From assembly GCA_964639275.1 (NCBI GenBank), contig CAZXCQ010000077.1, forward strand, positions 1 through 22,726: a stretch of DNA of 22,726 nucleotides, read 5' to 3'. Under the pieces are notes generated by a model, which saw only the letters and a list, made by a program, of their open reading frames with translations, did not search any database and was not told where the DNA came from. Numbering within the stretch: the first letter of the stretch is position 1; each line of letters begins with the position of its first letter. Shown piece after piece: positions 15,358 through 22,726 of this stretch. This DNA comes from CAZXCQ01 sp964639275 (GTDB taxonomy: Bacteria > Desulfobacterota > DSM-4660 > Desulfatiglandales > Desulfatiglandaceae). The position numbers and the translations under genes were made by a program.

Positions 15358-15609
15358 TCACTTTAGCATATTGAATTCCTTAAAACCCGTATCCCGGAAA
15401 GGAGATTTGTAACATATTGAAATAGCAATATGTTTCCAATCTACTGGAAATTGTAGCCCATAAATATGAGCGAACAGCACACAATGATTCCAGACACTTA
15501 CAAGGTCAGAAGGCAATTTTGCTGAATACGGGTTAAAAAGGTTTAGACTATCCATATTGTCCACATTTTCAACTCCCTTGTGCTGGAGGTTTTCATAATA
15601 GAATGCCAC
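15358..15609 (-). CDS. Hypothetical protein, doubtful
   Basis: An 83-codon frame starts with GTG. The product looks protein-like in its second half (NPYSAKLPSDLVSVWNHCV, then FAHIYGLQFPVDWKHIAI), with a normal residue mix and no low complexity. There is no recognisable Shine-Dalgarno before the GTG and no family match that I know. It has no partner genes. It may be the C-terminal end of a longer gene whose beginning has been lost, since it stands among other debris. Signal peptide, membrane spans and cysteine motifs are absent. Confidence 0.3.
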   Translation of the reverse strand: MAFYYENLQHKGVENVDNMDSLNLFNPYSAKLPSDLVSVWNHCVLFAHIYGLQFPVDWKHIAISICYKSPFRDTGFKEFNMLK

Positions 15610-15682
15610 TCGGTGCGCTTTTGTGTCAATTAGTGTATCACTCTGAGAAGATGGGGCAGGCGAAGAGAACGTAGGGGCTTTA

Positions 15683-15711
15683 TTGACATTTGACCCTTAA
15701 ATTGTTAGGAT
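15683..15711 (+). promoter_or_regulatory. Sigma70-type promoter ahead of the MNT remnant
   Basis: TTGACA is followed after exactly 17 bases by TAGGAT. The -35 is perfect and the -10 matches four of six. The predicted start near 15718 leaves a leader of about 110 bases to the ATG at 15830. It may be a relic of the once intact gene. Confidence 0.5.
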
Positions 15712-15829
15712 AAGTAATATTTAGGAGCTTGTCCGAAAATAAGGCCCTTAGGCAGGATTGGAAGGTCGGGGAAGGCGGAGGCTGGGACCGACAGTTTAGT
15801 AAAAAGGTGCCCCTTCATCGGGGAACAAA

Positions 15830-16243
15830 ATGAAATCACCAGAGAATATTGAACATACTGTTTCTTTAGTTTGTTCCCGGCACAAGGCTATTTTAGCGTC
15901 ATATATCTTCGGTTCTGTTGTCAAAGACAAAGAAGAAGAACCGGGAGATATAGATGTTGCTGTGCACCAGTCCTAGAACTCCAATCTAGAGGAACGCGAT
16001 GGTTATGAGGACTATGTCGGACATGTGCTCTACTGCTTGCTTCCGGGCGTGTGGTAATTTTCTGATCTCTTTGCTCGATTGCTTGACAAGGCGAGTATAG
16101 AGGACTGCTATTATGTCCGCTGCGTTTGCTGAAAGATTGTCAATCTCCTTTTTGAGAATTATGAGGAAATTCATTCTTATGTAGCTGGGATACAGGCTAT
16201 TGTAAGAGAGTTTTATGAAAAGCAATTTTCTTCTATTGAATAG
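15830..16243 (+). pseudogene. Decayed MNT-type nucleotidyltransferase gene
   Basis: An ATG at 15830 opens a 48-codon frame whose end, YIFGSVVKDKEEEPGDIDVAV, has the nucleotidyltransferase signature: GS, then D-x-D (DIDVAV). Such minimal nucleotidyltransferases include the MntA antitoxins that AMPylate HEPN toxins (MntA/HepT). A TAG at 15974 ends it directly after the active site, far short of the usual 100-140 residues. Further pieces look coding in shifted frames: LLDKASIEDCYYVRC near 16080-16125, and KIVNLLFENYEEIHSYVAG up to a stop at 16241-16243. Together these suggest one gene broken by stops and frameshifts. No clear HEPN partner with an R-x4-6-H motif is seen. The nucleotidyltransferase motif is clear; the link to the later pieces is inference. 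Confidence 0.6.
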
Positions 16244-16319
16244 CTTGGAAATAAGATCATTGAGAACTTATGAAGACCTGGGTTCCTTTTTCGTTAAATA
16301 GGACATATGGAGTAGGGCC

Positions 16320-19277
16320 ATGAGTCAAGGTAAGCGAGTATTTTTATTGATTGCTATCATCACGGTCATGTGCGTGATTGTCACCTGGGTCACAATCACC
16401 GTGCTATACCGCGCTGCGCTCAATGAACAGAGGACACGGCTTATGGAAACTGCCCAGAGTCAGGCGCGTCTAATAGAGGCTGTTTCGCGTTTTGCCGCTG
16501 TTCATCAAAAGAAGTGGCATCCCCATGTGGGAATTCCGGAAGAGGCCACCTTGCGCCAGGTTATAGACGCCCATAAGCACTATAAGGGGTTTGGAGAAAC
16601 AGGGGAATTTACCCTCGCAAAGAAGGAAGGGGACAATATTATTTTCCTTCTCAGTCATCGGCACTATGACCTGAATAAACCAAAGCCAGTCTCTTTTGAC
16701 TCGAAGTTGGCTGAACCGATGCGTCTGGCCCTATCGGGAGAATCCGGAACAGTAATTGGCCTTGATTATCGTGGGGAGACTGTTCTGGCAGCTTACGAGC
16801 CTGTGGAAGGGATGAACTTAGGTATTGTGGCTAAGATAGACCTGGCCGAGATCCGGGCACCTTTTGTTCGGGCGGGGATAATAAGCGGTCTGGTTGCCGT
16901 ACTGGCCATCCTGTCAGGTGCCGGGTTGTTCGTTATGATCACCAAGCCGATGATCAGGGATCTTACAGAAAGTGAGGAGAGATTTCGCGCCATATTTGAG
17001 CAGGCAGCTGTTGGCGTTGGGTTGGTTGAGGCTAAAACCGGTCGATTTTTCAGGGTTAATCAAAAATATTGCGATATTGTCGGTTACACACAAGAAGAGA
17101 TGGTAGGCACCACTTTTATGGAAATCACTCATCCAGATGATCTGCAACTTAGTCTGGACACCGCGGAAAAACAAATTAGGGGTGAGATTCAAGATTACGC
17201 CTTGGAAAAACGATATGTCAAAAAAGATGGTTCTATTGTCTGGGTGAACCTTAACATATCCTCCATGAGCGGCATCAATGAGCGAACGAATCTCCGTATT
17301 GCCATGGTGGAGGATATTACTAAAAGGAAGTTGGCCGAGACGGCCCTACAGGAGATGAAAGAGAATCTAGACAAGGCCCAGGAGATCGCCCATATTGGAA
17401 ACTGGCGCCGCGACTTGAAGTTAAATCAGTGCCAATGGTCTGATGAGATGTATCGCATCCTTGGACTTATTCCAGGAGATTCAGCAGAGCCTTCTTTTGA
17501 ATTTTTCCTGTCCCGGGTACACCCGGACGACAGAGATCGGGTCACCTCAGTGCTCAGAGAAGCTGCGGAAAAGAGTGGGTCTTTTGATTTTGAGTTTCGA
17601 ACGGTACCCATAGAGGGCTCAGAGAGGATTATCCGCAACCGTGGAGGGGTAGAGTATGATGAGACGGGTACCCCTGTTCGCCTTTTTGGAACGGATCAGG
17701 ATATTACTGAGCACGTGAAAGCGGAGGAAGCGCTTAGGGAGAGTGAAGAGAAATACCGAACCATCCTTGAAGACATGGAAGAGGGTTATTATGAGGTTGA
17801 CCTGGAAGGCAACTTGACATTTTTCAATGATTATATGCTCAAGATCCGAGGGTATTCCAGGGATGAATTTATAGGCACGAATTACCGCGACTATATGGAT
17901 GAGAGAACAGCCAAAGAGGTATATCAGGTCTACAATAAAGTCTATAGCACGGGAATACCTGTTAAAGGTTTTGGATGGAAGATTACAAGAAGGGATGGGA
18001 CAATAGGATATGTGGAGGCTTCCATAACCCTCATCAAGGATTCAGAGGGGGCGCCAACTGGATTTCGGGGTGTTGTTCGTAACGTAACGGAACAAAAACT
18101 TGCAGAAGAGGAGAAGAAGCGACTTGAGGATCAGCTCCACAAAGCCCAGAGGATGGAATCACTGGGTCTCATGGCCGGAGGAATTGCCCATGATCTAAAC
18201 AACATCCTGGCAGGGATTGTAGCCTATCCCGATCTTCTCCTTTTGGATTTACCTCAGGACAGCCCCCTTAGAGAACCTATTGAGGCCATCAAAGAGTCTG
18301 GATTGAGGGCAGCTGATGTGGTTGCGGATTTACTCACTGTAGCCAAAGGGGCTGCTATTAGCAAGGAGGTACTAAACTTAAATTCAATAGTGGAAAAATA
18401 CCTTAATTCACCGGAACATAAAAGACTGAAAAACATGCGACCATCGGTCGTTTTCAAAACTGAAGTTGAATCTGATCTGCTGAGTATGAATGGTTCCCCC
18501 GCCCACATCAAAAAGGCCTTGATGAATCTTATTGCTAATGCCTCCGATGCCATCGAAACCAGCGGCACGGTTACCATATCCACCAGCAACAGATATCTCG
18601 ATCAACCCCTGAAGCTGTATGAAGACGTACGCCAAGGTGAATATACAGTGCTGAGTGTATCAGATGACGGCTCCGGTATATCTCCGGATGATCTTGAAAG
18701 GATATTTGAACCGTTCTACACCAAGAAAATGATGGGAAGGAGTGGGACAGGTCTTGGGTTAGCGGTTGTATGGAATACGGTTCAGGACCACAATGGATAC
18801 ATAGATGTGAGGGGCAGCGAAAAGGGAACGGTATTTGAGCTGTATTTTCCTGTGACCAGAGAAGCGGTAGTCTCTGAGAAAGAAGAAGTTCCTCTAAAAG
18901 ACTATCTGGGGCATGGCGAGAAGGTCTTGGTGATTGATGATGAGGAGAGACAAAGGGATATTGCATGTGGGTTCCTGACCAGGCTAGGCTATGATGCGAA
19001 GACCGTTTCTAGTGGTGAGGAGGCCATTAAATATGTGAAGGAACATCCTGTGGATCTGATCGTGCTTGATATGATCATGCCCGAAGGGATCAACGGCAGA
19101 GAAACCTACGAGGAGATAATAAAAATTCGCCCTGGCCAGAAGGCGATCATAGCGAGCGGGTTTTCTGAAACAGAGGATGTTAAAATAGCCCAGAAGTTGG
19201 GGGCGGGCAAATACATCAAGAAGCCCTATACCTTAGAAAAGATCGGGATTTCCCTAAAGGAAGAATTCGAGAGATAG
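16320..19277 (+). CDS. Hybrid sensor histidine kinase (sensor, three PAS, HisKA, HATPase, receiver)
   Basis: The 985-residue inner-membrane kinase has a membrane span at about 7-29, a periplasmic ligand-sensing region of Cache type (about 31-180, with GETGEFTLAKKEGDNI and ALSGESGTVIG), and a second span at about 185-207. Three PAS domains follow (about 218-340, 350-475, 478-600), two of them with HPDD motifs. The dimerisation domain has the phospho-acceptor H624 in GGIAHDLNNILAGI. The ATPase part shows NLIANASDAI, SDDGSGIS and GTGLGLAVV. The receiver starts at about 873 (VLVIDDEE) with phospho-acceptor D917. ATG 16320 is preceded by GGAG. No HAMP is evident and no partner regulator is adjacent; the receiver protein at 21.6-22.2 kb is the nearest candidate. 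The signal sensed is unknown. Confidence 0.93.
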   Translation: MSQGKRVFLLIAIITVMCVIVTWVTITVLYRAALNEQRTRLMETAQSQARLIEAVSRFAAVHQKKWHPHVGIPEEATLRQVIDAHKHYKGFGETGEFTLAKKEGDNIIFLLSHRHYDLNKPKPVSFDSKLAEPMRLALSGESGTVIGLDYRGETVLAAYEPVEGMNLGIVAKIDLAEIRAPFVRAGIISGLVAVLAILSGAGLFVMITKPMIRDLTESEERFRAIFEQAAVGVGLVEAKTGRFFRVNQKYCDIVGYTQEEMVGTTFMEITHPDDLQLSLDTAEKQIRGEIQDYALEKRYVKKDGSIVWVNLNISSMSGINERTNLRIAMVEDITKRKLAETALQEMKENLDKAQEIAHIGNWRRDLKLNQCQWSDEMYRILGLIPGDSAEPSFEFFLSRVHPDDRDRVTSVLREAAEKSGSFDFEFRTVPIEGSERIIRNRGGVEYDETGTPVRLFGTDQDITEHVKAEEALRESEEKYRTILEDMEEGYYEVDLEGNLTFFNDYMLKIRGYSRDEFIGTNYRDYMDERTAKEVYQVYNKVYSTGIPVKGFGWKITRRDGTIGYVEASITLIKDSEGAPTGFRGVVRNVTEQKLAEEEKKRLEDQLHKAQRMESLGLMAGGIAHDLNNILAGIVAYPDLLLLDLPQDSPLREPIEAIKESGLRAADVVADLLTVAKGAAISKEVLNLNSIVEKYLNSPEHKRLKNMRPSVVFKTEVESDLLSMNGSPAHIKKALMNLIANASDAIETSGTVTISTSNRYLDQPLKLYEDVRQGEYTVLSVSDDGSGISPDDLERIFEPFYTKKMMGRSGTGLGLAVVWNTVQDHNGYIDVRGSEKGTVFELYFPVTREAVVSEKEEVPLKDYLGHGEKVLVIDDEERQRDIACGFLTRLGYDAKTVSSGEEAIKYVKEHPVDLIVLDMIMPEGINGRETYEEIIKIRPGQKAIIASGFSETEDVKIAQKLGAGKYIKKPYTLEKIGISLKEEFER

Positions 19278-19507
19278 TGGTTCTTAGGTTTTGGCACAGT
19301 GTCTTACACAATCCGGCGCTTCAGATAAAGATTAGGCTTGAGTATCTGCTATCACCCTAGCCGTTAGGGAGGTAATACAGGGAAAGGAAGGCCAAAATCA
19401 TCTGTTCCCAGCTTAATAAAAGGTCATCCAGGGTCTTTGATTATGTGGATCGCCCTTTGGTCTTGCAAGGGAGCTTTAGAAAACGACAAAAGGTCTTCGG
19501 ATTCTGT

Positions 19508-19536
19508 TTGATCCACAAGCGCATTTCCGCTATACT
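19508..19536 (+). promoter_or_regulatory. Sigma70-type promoter of the lipoprotein gene
   Basis: TTGATC and TATACT are separated by exactly 17 bases. The predicted start near 19543 leaves a leader of about 45 bases. The rest of the 310-base spacer 19278-19587 holds a small CCCTA/TAGGG hairpin near 19355-19370 without a T tract; no other feature is seen. Confidence 0.7.
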
Positions 19537-19587
19537 TCCTCGCAAAAAAGCACCTTCTTATCACCTTACTATCGTCAGGGGATCATT

Positions 19588-20490
19588 ATGATAAGGCTGA
19601 ATCGAGTACTTATGGCGCTTGTTCTTTTCGCTTGTATAAGCAGCGTTGTCGCCTGTAGCAAAACCAGTGCCCAAACCGGGAGTTCGGGGGTAAGCCAGCT
19701 CTTTGTGCAAACCACGAACTCTGGAACCTGGGAGCTAGGCGACCACGGTCAGCACATACTCACACTGACGGCGCCTGGAGCGCACGTCACGGTTTTCACG
19801 GACCGCCCCGAGCGTTTGGCATCGCAGATGACAAAGGAAGAATTTCTGGACCTATGGGCATCATTTGGTTTTGATTTGGATCCGCCCAACGCGGCCATCG
19901 TGGTGAATGATGCAACTGCCACCAAAAGCACAGTCGTGGTCGAGCTCAGCAACCCGAAGATGGTCGGCACTTCCGTCCAATACACGGCGACTGTGCTCCA
20001 CAACTCTACCGGGTCCTTCGCCGAATACGAAGTTGACGATGATCTCCCGGCGACCTTCGAAGACGCTTCCCTGTTTATCGACAATACCAGCCCCAACCTT
20101 TTCAAAGTTGTCACGATTTGCGTGTCAAATATGGCTCCGGGTCAGACATTCGGCATGGAGCTCTCTGCAAATGGAGTCAACGTGGCATGGAGCTCGGGCC
20201 CAAGTTTCCAGAATACCGCCGGGCTGACGATAACCTCACAGAGCGGCGTTCTTCCGGTTACCTCGTTCTCAGTGAACAGCAGCTCTATCATAATAGGGAC
20301 GACTGCCGAGGCCGGTGGAGATTCGCTCACATTTGTCTTGGAACTCTATCTCGTTGGGGGTGCTGGTATCGAAACATTCTATCTGCGATCTTCAAGCGAT
20401 CCGGGCGTTGAGGTCACAGCTCAGATTGGTAATGAAGTCCCTCAGGTCGTCAACGACTCTCAAACCCTCTTTTTATGGAATCCAATTTGA
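19588..20490 (+). CDS. Predicted outer-membrane lipoprotein of unknown function
   Basis: The 300-residue protein begins with a basic N-region and hydrophobic core, then the lipobox VVAC with the lipidated Cys at about 23. The residue after Cys is Ser, not Asp, which favours transport to the outer membrane. The mature part is rich in Ser, Thr, Val and Asn, beta-prone and without cysteine pairs or repeats. Segments about 40-100 (WELGDHGQHILTLTAPGAHV, FTDRPERLASQMTKEEFLD) resemble a small beta-sandwich with a helical insert that I have seen in uncharacterised exported proteins; the family function is unknown. ATG 19588 has AGGGGA upstream. It forms a single unit under its own promoter. Its base composition is slightly richer in GC than the flanking spacers. 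Confidence 0.8.
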   Translation: MIRLNRVLMALVLFACISSVVACSKTSAQTGSSGVSQLFVQTTNSGTWELGDHGQHILTLTAPGAHVTVFTDRPERLASQMTKEEFLDLWASFGFDLDPPNAAIVVNDATATKSTVVVELSNPKMVGTSVQYTATVLHNSTGSFAEYEVDDDLPATFEDASLFIDNTSPNLFKVVTICVSNMAPGQTFGMELSANGVNVAWSSGPSFQNTAGLTITSQSGVLPVTSFSVNSSSIIIGTTAEAGGDSLTFVLELYLVGGAGIETFYLRSSSDPGVEVTAQIGNEVPQVVNDSQTLFLWNPI

Positions 20491-21100
20491 TGCTAAAAGA
20501 ACTTAGAATGCATAGAGTAATTTGGAATTAGAGGAACTAAAGGGGTTTTTTCAAGGGCACTTAGGGAATTATATGGGTGGACCTAAATACTCACAACATA
20601 ATCAATCCGGCAACACAACTGCCAATCTCTCAAGCTTTGGAGGCGGCGACATACCTTGCCATAAATACAAACTTCTGAATTCAATTTCTTATGGAGAAAG
20701 TATCTTCAGAATTTGAGGAATGAAATTGCTATCATCTATAGCAGTAAAGGCAACCGTAGCGTTCTGGATAAATAAGATATCACGAGTTTTGATGGCCTCG
20801 AACCTCACACCTTGGGGAAAACCTTGTCTTTCTCAGAGATGTCAGATCCGAGAACCAATATTATCCTTCCTCTTGGTTTCCATACGGTAGCCCAGCCCTC
20901 TCTCTACCCTGTCAAGGGTCAAAACTAAAGTGCTTGCCTTCCTGGCGAGTTTTGCCTTACTTATCAGCCGTTCTTCTCATATTTTTCTAATTGTGGATAT
21001 TTTTTTGTGTTGGCTTTAACGTTGAGATGCCTAGAGGGACCAACAGAATCATGAACGCTCCTATTTTCGTCACAAGAATGCCTTCAATCTTGGGAAATGT
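20491..21100. other. Poorly coding spacer with possible gene debris
   Basis: No intact gene is seen. On the minus strand two neighbouring segments look coding but sit in different frames: about 20960-20855 (LVLTLDRVERGLGYRMETKR) and about 20834-20689 (GVRFEAIKTRDILFIQNATV, ending at a stop). Neither has a supported start and I do not recognise a family. They may be pieces of one frameshifted gene, or chance. No repeat or RNA was found. Confidence 0.3.
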
Positions 21101-21388
21101 TTACCTTCTCCCGTTCAACTTGTCCCGCAGGACAGGGGAACATTTGAATGTCACCACCCTTTCGGAATCCAACATCATATCGTTTCCGCTTACAGGATTC
21201 CTGCGCTTGCGGTCTTTATTGTCTTTCACATGAAACTTCCCAAAGCCGCTTACAAGAATATCCTCACCATTTTGTAATGTCGTTTTTATGATTTCCAAAA
21301 GAGATTCGATAAGTTTGGCGGAGTGATGCCTGGGGAGATTAAGACGGGCGCGTATTGAGTCTATCAGGTGGGCTTTGGAGATGGTCAT
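21101..21388 (-). CDS. ihfA: Integration host factor subunit alpha (HU/IHF family)
   Basis: The 95-residue protein has the full HU/IHF fold: helical dimerisation part TKAHL-like start through SLLEIIKTTLQNGEDI, the turn VSGFGKFHVKD (about 47-57), the DNA-intercalating arm with RRNPVSG (Pro at about 65), and the C-terminal ERVVTFKCSPVLRDKLN. The GFGKF and VVTFKxSxxLR forms are those of delta-type IHF-alpha rather than HU. IHF bends DNA sharply at specific sites and assists recombination, replication and sigma54 promoters. ATG 21388 has GAGG upstream. It stands alone here, not after pheT as in many bacteria, so it may be an extra paralogue. Confidence 0.88.
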   Translation of the reverse strand: MTISKAHLIDSIRARLNLPRHHSAKLIESLLEIIKTTLQNGEDILVSGFGKFHVKDNKDRKRRNPVSGNDMMLDSERVVTFKCSPVLRDKLNGRR

Positions 21389-21643
21389 TGACCTCAGCTC
21401 TTTTTAAAGCAATATGGATCAAGTGTTTATGTGAGGGCCCAAATCAAGTTAAATGGTAAACGTTCGGAACACAAAGCTCAATATGAAAAACCTAGCAGTC
21501 TATTGCCAGATTAAAACTTCTATTTGTTTAAAAAGGGGGCCTTATATCCAGAATGTTGAGGGTGAGAGCAGTTTGCGGACAGCTCTTCATTTCTCGGACC
21601 GCACGTTAAATGAAAAATAAATGATAGACGCGTCGATTGAAAT

Positions 21644-22225
21644 TTATCCGGAAGGCTCTCCGGGGATCTCGTCCAGTTCCTTCTTGGCACATTCGGGACA
21701 GAAGGTGGATGTTACCGGTATTCCCGCCTTGTTCCTGATATAGTCTTCTATTTCTATCCAGTTTTGGGAATCTGGTTCCCTTCCTAAATCGTATCGGATC
21801 TTTTTGCAAACACAACAGACCGGAAATATGTGTTCATATATTTTGATCTTTCTTTTGAGCTCCAGCTTTCTAAGACAATTTGACACCCTAAAATACAACT
21901 CCTCAGGTTCACACGGCTTTAGGATATAATCATCTGCATCAGACCTCAGGGCCTCGATCGCTGAGACCATATCGCCAAAGCCGGTAAGAATTATGACCAT
22001 GGTTTCGGGGCTAAGTTCCTTTGTGTTTTTTAAAACCTCGATTCCATCGCATTTTTCCATAAGCAGATCGGTAATAACCAAATCGAAAGTTTTTTGGGCT
22101 ACCAGTTTGATGGCCTCTTTCCCGTTGTCGACCAATGTAACTCTATATCCTTTTTCCTCCAGTAACAGCCCAATTGCATCGAGGACGATATGCTCGTCGT
22201 CCACCAATAGGATTTCGTATTGCAT
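21644..22225 (-). CDS. Response regulator: receiver domain plus C-terminal Cys-rich (zinc-ribbon-like) module
   Basis: Residues 1-120 form a receiver domain with acidic pair D9-D10, phospho-acceptor D53, T81 and K103, all intact. After a short linker comes a module with V-C-C-V-C-K-K-I-R (C137, C140), W156, an EDYI segment and C176-x2-C179. This Cys-Trp-Cys arrangement is found at the end of various receiver and PAS proteins and is probably a metal-binding ribbon; its role is unknown. There is no DNA-binding or enzymatic output domain. ATG 22225 has GGAG about nine bases upstream. It lies behind a consensus promoter, a GEMM riboswitch and a terminator, so its amount is probably set by a cyclic dinucleotide while its activity is set by phosphorylation. 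The hybrid kinase at 16.3-19.3 kb is a possible partner. Confidence 0.9.
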   Translation of the reverse strand: MQYEILLVDDEHIVLDAIGLLLEEKGYRVTLVDNGKEAIKLVAQKTFDLVITDLLMEKCDGIEVLKNTKELSPETMVIILTGFGDMVSAIEALRSDADDYILKPCEPEELYFRVSNCLRKLELKRKIKIYEHIFPVCCVCKKIRYDLGREPDSQNWIEIEDYIRNKAGIPVTSTFCPECAKKELDEIPGEPSG

Positions 22226-22397
22226 CGCGCTGACTCCTTCTCTTGACGCACTAAGTTTGGTGTTTGGAGCCCCTAATTATGCTCCGATAGTGTTCCTCGA
22301 GCAGCGTCTCTTTTACAGAAATTCTTTCATGAGGTCCCTTTTCGAGTTGTTCATTGGTTGGCTTTGCGGCTGACGAGAATGTCCCCCCTTTTGAACC

Positions 22398-22436
22398 AAA
22401 AAAGCCAAGCTACCATTCCTAAGAGATAACTTGGCT
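22398..22436 (-). terminator. Intrinsic terminator behind the GEMM riboswitch
   Basis: On the minus strand AGCCAAG, a 20-base loop and CTTGGCT are followed by six T. It lies between the aptamer and the receiver gene, so it is the likely expression platform. The 5' arm AGCCAAG repeats the AGCCAA found in the aptamer's 5' strand, so the 3' arm could pair with either. Confidence 0.85.
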
Positions 22437-22442
22437 ACTCAG

Positions 22443-22524
22443 TTCGTGCGGCAACCCGGCTATCTTTTTCAAGATCCGTAGCTTTCCGTCCCCATCTCAC
22501 GATGGGTTTGGCTTTCTCTCGAAA
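22443..22524 (-). promoter_or_regulatory. GEMM-I riboswitch (cyclic di-GMP or related dinucleotide)
   Basis: On the minus strand the conserved order is present: GCCAAACC, the stem CCCATC-GTGA-GATGGG with a GNRA tetraloop, then GGACGGAAAGC, a second stem GATCTT-GAAA-AAGAT, and AGCCGGGTTGCC as tetraloop receptor and closing strand. This is the layout of the GEMM-I class, which binds cyclic di-GMP; a subclass common in Geobacter-like bacteria binds cyclic GMP-AMP. Departures are CGGAAAGC where CGCAAAGC is usual, and an extra C in GCCAAACC. A terminator follows 7 bases downstream. The ligand cannot be decided by eye. Confidence 0.88.
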
Positions 22525-22586
22525 TAAAATTAGAAACGCTTTCAGTAGTAAGGTACTGAAAGAATCAATTAATACCCTAAAAATTA

Positions 22587-22615
22587 ATTATACACTGATT
22601 TCTGACTCGTGTCAA
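22587..22615 (-). promoter_or_regulatory. Consensus sigma70 promoter for the riboswitch-controlled receiver gene
   Basis: On the minus strand TTGACA is followed after exactly 17 bases by TATAAT, a perfect match to the consensus. The predicted start near 22580 gives a leader of about 355 bases that contains a CTTTCAG/CTGAAAG hairpin, the GEMM aptamer and the terminator. The region 22616-22726 shows no gene; it is GC-rich and may be the edge of a neighbouring unit. Confidence 0.88.
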
Positions 22616-22726
22616 CATAAAACCATGATAAATTTGCGATTCAGACACTATAGAGTCCCGCGACCGGATAAGAGCGGGGTTTGGGGTGGGGTAGCGGCCG
22701 GCAAGGCCGCAGTCCAGCGGATGAAA

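Noticed and set aside
15986..16225. 79-codon minus-strand frame opposite the MNT remnant
   Set aside because: No Shine-Dalgarno or known domain; the plus strand holds the nucleotidyltransferase signature and protein-like pieces in the same stretch.

Overview
The window reads as a chromosomal segment of a Gram-negative bacterium, most likely a deltaproteobacterium in the broad sense (Desulfobacterota). This is inferred from the delta-style IHF-alpha protein, a PAS-rich hybrid histidine kinase, a GEMM (cyclic dinucleotide) riboswitch and an outer-membrane-type lipoprotein. No database search was possible. A run of exactly 100 N flanked on both sides by the same 55 bases shows that this is a scaffolded draft or metagenome assembly.

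Left part (1-6.5 kb) is housekeeping: a class IV PLP aminotransferase (minus), a LOG-family phosphoribohydrolase followed closely by rsmG, a dodecin (minus), then a cobalamin riboswitch with a terminator that controls a cobT-cobS operon for the lower ligand of B12. Next come a small histone H1-like Lys/Ala-rich protein with its own promoter and terminator, and a Mut7-C RNase-domain protein (minus).

Centre (6.6-15 kb): murA and comEC are nearly overlapping, followed by radA, then a long minus-strand coiled-coil protein of unknown function. Between that and an AI-2E/PerM-family membrane protein lies a remnant of the C-terminus of a methyl-accepting chemotaxis protein. Next to the AI-2E gene is the 3' part of a type II tRNA (tRNA-Sec-like), which resembles an attachment-site scar.

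Right part (15.1-22.7 kb) is accessory and signalling: a decayed MNT-type nucleotidyltransferase gene, a 985-residue hybrid histidine kinase, a predicted lipoprotein with a clear sigma70 promoter, a poorly coding 600-base stretch, an IHF-alpha gene and a receiver-domain protein with a C-terminal Cys-rich module. The last gene is read from a consensus promoter through a GEMM riboswitch and an intrinsic terminator, so a cyclic dinucleotide probably sets the level of a phosphorelay protein.

Two further layers stand out. Imperfect palindromic elements of about 95-105 bp occur in several intergenic spaces (start of window, 1.16 kb, 3.15 kb, 6.68 kb, 10.69 kb); they share GTAAC-type ends and hairpin cores and look like one non-autonomous repeat family. 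Gene debris (MCP, MNT, tRNA fragment) clusters at 13.7-16.2 kb and marks a recombination-prone boundary between the core and accessory parts.
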